Assembly (NCBI GenBank): GCA_900546615.1
Contig: URDJ01000023.1
Location: 1 to 46,703 of the forward strand
Direction of reading: 5' to 3'
DNA from: an uncultured Eubacteriales bacterium
Lineage (GTDB): Bacteria > Bacillota > Clostridia > Oscillospirales > Oscillospiraceae
Length of the DNA: 46,703 nt
Every line of letters starts with the position of its first letter. Positions within the stretch are counted from its first letter, which is position 1. A program made the position numbers and the translations under genes. The notes beneath the pieces were generated by a model. That model worked only from the letters and a program-made list of their open reading frames with translations, was not told the DNA's origin and did no database searches. Positions 42,567-46,703 of this stretch are shown here, piece by piece.

Positions 42567-43169
42567 TTTTACCGCGCTTAGCGCGGTCCAGACGCCCCTC
42601 TCATCGGCTTTTGTCTCTCTGAACCCGGCAGCTCTGGCGCAGGCAACCAACTCGGCACTTGTATAAACGGTCATCGCCGCGCAGTGTCTCGACCACTTAA
42701 GCGCCTTTACCGGGTCATTCATCTCACAGGCTATGAGCAGCTTACCGCCGGACCTCAGCACCCTTCTGACCTCCCGTAGCGCCGCGGTAAGGTCTGGCCA
42801 GAAATACACGGTCTCAAAGGCCGTTGCCGCGTCGTATGTCCCGTCCGCGAACGGCAGCGACATCACGTCGCCCTCAACTATCTCGCACCTGCCATCCGCA
42901 ACAGCGCCGGCGTTCAGCCTGCGGCTCAGCTCCACGCTCTCAGCGGAATAGTCCACACCATCTACACGGCAGCCGGGATGTCTCCTCAGAAGCCGCCTTA
43001 TGTTCGCTCCGCCGCCGCAGCCAATGTCCAATATTCGGCCCGGCCCCGGTCCTGCCCGGTCCAACGCCCAGCGCGCCATCGGGCCGTGCCCGGCGTTCAT
43101 GCCCCTCAGCATCAGCCTGCCGTACACGCCCCGCGGCCTACAGCAATTCTCAATCATGGCTCTCAGCAT
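42564..43169 (-). CDS. Class I SAM-dependent methyltransferase
   Basis: A 201-residue methyltransferase of the UbiE/Methyltransf_11 type. Motif I is 'RILDIGCGGGANIRRLLRRH', then 'VDGVDYSAESVELSRR', and the post-I acidic stretch 'EIVEGDVMSLPFADGTYDAA' continues to 'LREVRRVLRSGGKLLIACEM'. The substrate is unknown. AAGGAGG lies 6 nt before the ATG. A 17-bp-arm palindrome fills the space between its promoter and ribosome site, so expression is very likely under a dedicated repressor not encoded next door. Confidence 0.88.
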   Translation of the reverse strand: MLRAMIENCCRPRGVYGRLMLRGMNAGHGPMARWALDRAGPGPGRILDIGCGGGANIRRLLRRHPGCRVDGVDYSAESVELSRRLNAGAVADGRCEIVEGDVMSLPFADGTYDAATAFETVYFWPDLTAALREVRRVLRSGGKLLIACEMNDPVKALKWSRHCAAMTVYTSAELVACARAAGFRETKADERGVWTALSAVK

Positions 43170-43181
43170 ATCGTGCCTCCT

Positions 43182-43219
43182 TGATACTTTAAGTTAGTTA
43201 TCACTAACTTAAAGTATCA
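43182..43219. promoter_or_regulatory. Palindromic operator (17-bp arms)
   Basis: TGATACTTTAAGTTAGT (43182-43198) and its exact complement at 43203-43219 flank a 4-bp centre. The site begins in the -10 box of the methyltransferase promoter and ends next to the AAGGAGG ribosome site. The size and symmetry fit a dimeric or double-dimeric repressor (TetR- or DtxR-type are possibilities). A hairpin acting on the mRNA is also possible. Confidence 0.8.
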
Positions 43220-43244
43220 TAACACATCCACCGTCATTTTGCAA
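43216..43244 (-). promoter_or_regulatory. Methyltransferase promoter
   Basis: On the minus strand TTGCAA (43239-43244), a 17-bp spacer and TATGAT (43216-43221), with the -10 overlapping the palindrome. Confidence 0.7.
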
Positions 43245-43324
43245 GCCCGACGGCGCTTGACGGGGGTGTTTGGGCGTGTTATCCTATCATTTGCCGATGT
43301 TCTATTCTGTTTTTTGTGATTCCT

Positions 43325-43349
43325 GCGCAAAAAATGTCGTATTTTGCGC
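43325..43349. repeat. Inverted repeat upstream of the LytTR regulator
   Basis: GCGCAAAA (43325-43332) and TTTTGCGC (43342-43349) pair perfectly across 9 nt. It lies 36 bp before the start codon and may be an operator or a leader hairpin. Confidence 0.55.
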
Positions 43350-43384
43350 GAGATTTGTTCTTTACATTTTGGGGGTATCTTTTC

Positions 43385-44101
43385 ATGTTAAGGGTAGCGG
43401 TATGCGACGACGACGCCGTACAGCTCGAGCGCACGCTTGAGTGTGTCCGCAGTTGGAGCGGACTGTCCGGCAGTCTGGCGGCCTTCGACAGCGGGGAGGC
43501 GCTCCTGCGCGATGCGGAGTTCAAGGGCTTCGACATCTATATACTGGACATCCTGATGCCTGGTCTGGACGGAATCCGCACGGGCGAACGGCTCAGGGAG
43601 CTGGGGGACGGCGGTGAGATCATCTTTCTCACCAGCTCGAACGAATTTGCAGCTGACAGCTATGAAGTGGGCGCGTTTTTCTATCTGCTTAAGCCGGTAG
43701 ACTGCGAGAAGATCTGCCGGGTGTTGGACTCCGCTGCCGAGCAGCTTCGTCGGCGGAGAGAACATTGCACCTTCGTCGCAACCCGGGAGGGCGAACGGCG
43801 CATAGCGCTGGACGAGCTGCTCTGCGTAGAGCGGGTCGGGCGCGGTATGCGCTACTACTGCTCGGACGGGGTGGTCGATTCGCAGACGATACGCGGCTCC
43901 TTCAAGGTGGCTGTGGCGGAGCTGATGAAGGACCCGCGTTTCTTTCTGTGCGGGGCGAGCTATCTGCTGAATTTCCAGCACGTGACCGCCGTACAGGGGC
44001 AGCTCGCCATATTGGACGACGGGACTTCCGTTGCCCTTCCCCGTTCCTGCGCGCGCACATTCAAGCTCGCCTGGGGCAACTTCTGGCTCGGAGGAAAATG
44101 A
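43385..44101 (+). CDS. LytTR-family response regulator (AgrA/VirR-like)
   Basis: A 238-residue regulator. The receiver domain (1-120) has acidic residues 'VCDDD' at 7-10, phospho-acceptor D55 in 'DIYILDILMPGLDGI', and 'FLTSSNEF' and 'YLLKPVD' (Thr/Ser and Lys). The LytTR DNA-binding domain (about 135-238) includes 'LLCVERVGRGMRYYCSDG' and 'FFLCGASYLLNFQHVTAVQG'. ATG 43385 begins the canonical 'MLRVAVCDDD'; GGGGG upstream is a weak ribosome site. The histidine kinase gene follows 1 nt after the stop. No AgrB or AgrD peptide gene is visible. Confidence 0.92.
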   Translation: MLRVAVCDDDAVQLERTLECVRSWSGLSGSLAAFDSGEALLRDAEFKGFDIYILDILMPGLDGIRTGERLRELGDGGEIIFLTSSNEFAADSYEVGAFFYLLKPVDCEKICRVLDSAAEQLRRRREHCTFVATREGERRIALDELLCVERVGRGMRYYCSDGVVDSQTIRGSFKVAVAELMKDPRFFLCGASYLLNFQHVTAVQGQLAILDDGTSVALPRSCARTFKLAWGNFWLGGK

Positions 44102-44102
44102 C

Positions 44103-45377
44103 ATGTTCGAGGAGATCATCGGCGCGGTCACGGTGTTCGTAACGCAGGCAATATTCGCTCCTTTCATAATGCTCATGCTAGAATACCGCGAACCCGTCCG
44201 TTTCTGGCGCGGTCTTTGGGCCGGCTTTATCGCCGTGATCGTGCTCTTGAACATTGGTTTTATCTTACACTTTGATTTCAGCTTTTACTCCAAATATGGA
44301 ACGTTCACTCTCGTCGTGCCGTACATACTCGCCACCATCGTCTGCTCGCGCTATCACGGTCTGAGGGTAATTTTCAGCGTGATGAGCGCGTTTTACATGG
44401 CGGTGCTGGGGAGCGCGAACGGGTATATCGCCGGGGCTCTTTTCCCCTCGCTGCCGCTGCTGCCGCTTATCGTGCGTATCGTGTCATTCGTGCTGCTGTT
44501 CCTGTTGTTCAGGCGTCTGGCGCATGCATACAAGCGCATGCTGAGGATGCTCGACCGAGGCTGGCTGGTGCTGAGCCTCATACCGCTCTCGACCTGCCTG
44601 CTGGTGCTGCACATAAACATTGCGTATTTCAAGGCGGACCCGCTTGGTACCAGCATGCTGGTTTACGGGCCGCTGCTCATATGCGGCTGTGCATTTTATC
44701 TCATGTATCTGTTTTTCGACCGGGTCCAGCAGGAAGATGAGGCCAGAGCCGGGCAGAACATGCTGCAGGTACAGGTGGACGCGCTCCGGCTCAGAACCGC
44801 GGAGGTGAACTCGGCCGCTGAGGCGGTCAGTCTGGAGAAGCACGATCTGCGGCACAGGCTCTCTGCGGTCGCGGAGCTGATACGCCGCGGGGACCGTCAG
44901 GAGGCGTTGGATTTCCTCGAGGCGGCGCAGACAAAGCTGGATGAGCACCGCACGATGAGATGGTGCCGTCCTCCGGTGCTGGACGCCGTGTTCACAACAT
45001 ACTTCAGGCGCGCGGCGGACGCAGGGATACAGGTGACGCCCCAGCTCACGCTTCCTGACGAGCTGCCGGTTGACGAGGCGGAGCTGGCCATAGTCATGGC
45101 AAACGCTCTGGAGAACGCCATAAACGCCTGCAAGCAGCTGCCGGAGCAGCGGGATCGCTGGATACGCTGCAAGCTGATAGGGCGGCCCGGGCTGATGCTG
45201 GAAGTCTCTAATCCCTGCACCGACGATGTCAGGTTCGACGAAAACGGCTGCCCGGTCTCGGAGCAGCCCGGCCACGGGCTGGGCGCGCAGTCCATCGCGG
45301 CCTTTTGCCGCAAGCACTCTGCCCTGTGCAGCTACGACCTCTCAGAAGGTGTCTTCACCCTGCGCGTCATACTGTGA
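44103..45377 (+). CDS. GHKL sensor histidine kinase (AgrC-like)
   Basis: A 424-residue membrane kinase. Residues 1-210 hold about six membrane helices and no extracellular domain of size, as in AgrC-type peptide sensors. A coiled linker follows. The phosphorylation site is in 'LEKHDLRHRLSAVAELIRRG'. The ATPase has N box 'MANALENAINACKQLPEQRD' and G box 'GHGLGAQSIAAFCRKH', the GHKL/HATPase_c_5 form. It starts 1 nt after the regulator stop with GGAGGAAAA upstream. The pair should sense an external signal, perhaps a peptide or lantibiotic; none is encoded here. Confidence 0.92.
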   Translation: MFEEIIGAVTVFVTQAIFAPFIMLMLEYREPVRFWRGLWAGFIAVIVLLNIGFILHFDFSFYSKYGTFTLVVPYILATIVCSRYHGLRVIFSVMSAFYMAVLGSANGYIAGALFPSLPLLPLIVRIVSFVLLFLLFRRLAHAYKRMLRMLDRGWLVLSLIPLSTCLLVLHINIAYFKADPLGTSMLVYGPLLICGCAFYLMYLFFDRVQQEDEARAGQNMLQVQVDALRLRTAEVNSAAEAVSLEKHDLRHRLSAVAELIRRGDRQEALDFLEAAQTKLDEHRTMRWCRPPVLDAVFTTYFRRAADAGIQVTPQLTLPDELPVDEAELAIVMANALENAINACKQLPEQRDRWIRCKLIGRPGLMLEVSNPCTDDVRFDENGCPVSEQPGHGLGAQSIAAFCRKHSALCSYDLSEGVFTLRVIL

Positions 45378-45414
45378 GCTGCGGACTTACGGTCCATTTT
45401 AAGACAGGAGTAGC

Positions 45415-45624
45415 ATGAAGACAACAAAGCCCGAGAAAGACAAGCATCTGGGCCTTCGCATAGACAGCGAACTGCATTACAAGCTCCACTACATCTCCCA
45501 GTACGAGGGCCGCTCCGCGAACGGAGAGGTCATCTATCTCATCCGTCAGGCCATCGAGCGCTTCGAGGCCGAAAATGGCCGGATAGAGCTCCCGAGGGAG
45601 GATAAAATGAAAAATGAAAAATGA
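45415..45624 (+). CDS. Arc-family ribbon-helix-helix protein
   Basis: A 69-residue protein: 'KHLGLRIDSELHYKLHYISQ' then 'YEGRSANGEVIYLIRQAIER' is an Arc-like ribbon-helix-helix fold. The last residues (DKMKNEK) are encoded by AAAATGA-type microrepeats (45604-45630) that run past the stop, so the natural C-terminus may be altered. AGGAG precedes the ATG. Its targets are unknown. It converges with the rpsI end across a shared terminator. Confidence 0.75.
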   Translation: MKTTKPEKDKHLGLRIDSELHYKLHYISQYEGRSANGEVIYLIRQAIERFEAENGRIELPREDKMKNEK

Positions 45625-45639
45625 AGAATGAACAATTAA

Positions 45640-45675
45640 AAAGACCGCTGAGGCAAAGCCTCGGCGGTCTTTTCT
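45640..45675. terminator. Bidirectional terminator (Arc-like gene / rpsI)
   Basis: A 15-bp stem with one wobble (45640-45654 with 45658-45672) and A/T tails on each side. It was presumably the original rpsI operon terminator. Confidence 0.9.
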
Positions 45676-45683
45676 GTGTTCTG

Positions 45684-45749
45684 TTATCTCTTGCTGAACT
45701 GGGGAGCGCGACGGGCAGCCTTGAGGCCGTACTTAACCGTTCTTTCGTC
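45684..45749 (-). pseudogene. rpsI: Displaced 3' end of rpsI (ribosomal protein S9)
   Basis: On the minus strand the last 21 codons read 'DERTVKYGLKAARRAPQFSK' plus a final R and stop, and 'KYGLKAARRAPQFSKR' is the nearly invariant C-terminus of bacterial S9. Upstream of this the frame no longer resembles S9. It is the original gene end left behind when the element at right inserted. The intact rpsI, with an element-supplied 3' end, should lie beyond the right edge of the window. Confidence 0.85.
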
Positions 45750-46703
45750 CGATTTTCCTTGATATTCCGGGCTTTTTGGCCCCTGCCCTCAAATGTTGCC
45801 CCACTATTTAATCATAAAATGGGGACACAGGATACTTTGATTCTATTGTCGAAAGGCGTCATTTACCACACCTACAAGTTCTTCAGGTTTATTATACTTT
45901 ACCTGCGCGTAAATGTCCATCGTTGTCTTGCTGTTTTCATGCCCAGCAAGATATTGGACAGTTTTTGGATCAACGCCAGCATACAGCAGGTTAGTAATAT
46001 AGGTGTGGCGAAGTTGATGTGGTGTCACATCAAAGTCAATGGCATACACCAACTTAGGATTGTTTTTCTGGTGTTCCCCAGGGGTGGGTGTTACGGTGCA
46101 TTTGATGCACTGGCCATTTACATACTTATAATAGTTATGGGGTTTCGTAGAGCGAACGGTTACATACTTCCAAACTCGCTGGAACTGCGAATACGAAAGT
46201 GGCTGCCCAGTACGGTCTGCAATCACATATTCAGATACGGCTGTTTCCTTGACTTCGCGCAGACAAGCAACCAAGCATTTGGGAATGGGAACATCTCTCC
46301 GAGCCGCCTTCGTTTTCAGCGTTGTGGAAATCACCGGCCTGTTATGTTCTGAGCGCCATGCCCTCCGTACAGAGATGTACGGCGTAGGAACATCCAGAAA
46401 TACGCAGTCCCATTGCAGTCCCAGAATTTCTTCACGACGCAGGCCGGAATATAAAGCGATCATTATAAATGTGTAGGGCGGAAGTCCTTTGACAGTATCC
46501 AAAAGCAGCTTCACTTGCTCATCCGTCAAAGCATTTTTCTTTTTTCCCGGTTTTCCTCCTTTGGCTGAAAGTCCCTCACAGGGATTATAGTCAAGTAGTT
46601 GGCTTCGCTCTGCCGAATAAAAGACACATTTCAGGAGCATATTGACCGTACTATACAATCCAGCAGATTTTGAAGCCAATGGAATCATCGCAAGCCGAAT
46701 ATC
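45750..46703. mobile_element. Left end of an integrative element inserted at rpsI (partial)
   Basis: It starts at the break in S9 homology, carries an integrase reading toward that junction, and continues out of the window. Base composition is clearly less GC-rich than the preceding chromosome. The 93 bp between junction and integrase contain CCCCA/TGGGG inverted words around 45802-45827. Confidence 0.8.
45843..46703 (-). CDS. int: Tyrosine recombinase (integrase), N-terminus outside the window
   Basis: The last 286 residues of a Tn916/phage-type integrase. The core-binding domain ends near 'LLDYNPCEGL'. The catalytic domain has Arg in 'MIALYSGLRREEILGLQWD', HxxR in 'VTPHQLRHTYITNLL', and the Tyr motif 'AGHENSKTTMDIYAQV'. 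An insertion with 'CIKCTVTP' between these resembles that of many clostridial ICE integrases. The frame is open to base 46703, so the start is missing. It is unrelated in detail to the integrase at 4731 and probably specific for rpsI. Confidence 0.92.
   Translation of the reverse strand, partial: DIRLAMIPLASKSAGLYSTVNMLLKCVFYSAERSQLLDYNPCEGLSAKGGKPGKKKNALTDEQVKLLLDTVKGLPPYTFIMIALYSGLRREEILGLQWDCVFLDVPTPYISVRRAWRSEHNRPVISTTLKTKAARRDVPIPKCLVACLREVKETAVSEYVIADRTGQPLSYSQFQRVWKYVTVRSTKPHNYYKYVNGQCIKCTVTPTPGEHQKNNPKLVYAIDFDVTPHQLRHTYITNLLYAGVDPKTVQYLAGHENSKTTMDIYAQVKYNKPEELVGVVNDAFRQ

Noticed and set aside
45621..46352. A 243-codon plus-strand frame after the Arc-like gene
   Set aside because: It crosses the terminator, the rpsI fragment and the antisense of the integrase; its open state is accidental.

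Overview
The window reads as chromosome from a GC-rich, anaerobic, gut-type member of the Clostridia (Oscillospiraceae-like). The evidence is a nine-gene V-type ATPase operon, a butyryl-CoA-type CoA-transferase, a T-box in front of valS, a SpoVB-like flippase, a DacF/PBP5-type carboxypeptidase, an Agr/LytTR-type two-component pair, a TnpV remnant and integrative elements of the kinds common in these bacteria. This placement is inference from gene content; no rRNA is present.

Layout. (1) 1-6051: a truncated tRNA-Ala(GGC) 3' end, then a small integrative element of about 5.8 kb. It holds a DUF6061-like gene, a BrnT/BrnA toxin-antitoxin pair, a ribbon-helix-helix regulator with three operator-like repeats, two small phage/ICE-type genes, a non-coding repeat cluster, and a four-gene leftward regulatory/replication operon. 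That operon faces a CI-like repressor plus tyrosine integrase across two overlapping promoters. The element ends at an intact tRNA-Arg(CCG); an 11-bp repeat of the tRNA 3' end lies near its left edge. (2) 6.2-11.2 kb: apbE, 3-methyladenine glycosylase, recG and an MOP-family flippase. (3) 11.2-12.3 kb: an AT-richer inserted segment with a TnpV remnant and a small lipoprotein; it appears to have split a bidirectional terminator hairpin. (4) 12.3-20.9 kb: the leftward V-ATPase operon H(G)-I-K-E-C-F-A-B-D, with Na+-type ligands in the K ring and a possible attenuator in its leader. (5) 21-26 kb: an E2-acyltransferase-like protein lacking the catalytic His, a PhzF-family protein, glnS, an atypical thioredoxin reductase with thioredoxin, and a tiny membrane protein. 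(6) 26.1-26.9 kb: a gene-free mosaic of long inverted repeats. (7) 26.9-45.4 kb: T-box-valS, serC-serA, mtaB, cysteine desulfurase, an AI-2E-family permease, a D,D-carboxypeptidase, pgi, a small P-loop protein, a CoA-transferase, cardiolipin synthase, a methyltransferase behind a 17-bp-arm palindrome, and a LytTR regulator/GHKL kinase pair. (8) 45.4-46.7 kb: an Arc-like gene, the displaced 3' end of rpsI (ribosomal protein S9), and the start of a second integrative element whose integrase runs off the right edge.

The core genes cover ion-motive ATP hydrolysis or synthesis, thiol redox, serine synthesis, tRNA charging and modification, envelope synthesis and acyl-CoA turnover. The accessory interest lies in the two elements at tRNA/rpsI 3' ends, the divergent switch at 3.9 kb, the toxin promoter that predicts a leaderless mRNA, and the split terminator. 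No CRISPR array or rRNA was seen. All functional calls come from reading sequence and recalling families; no database search was run.
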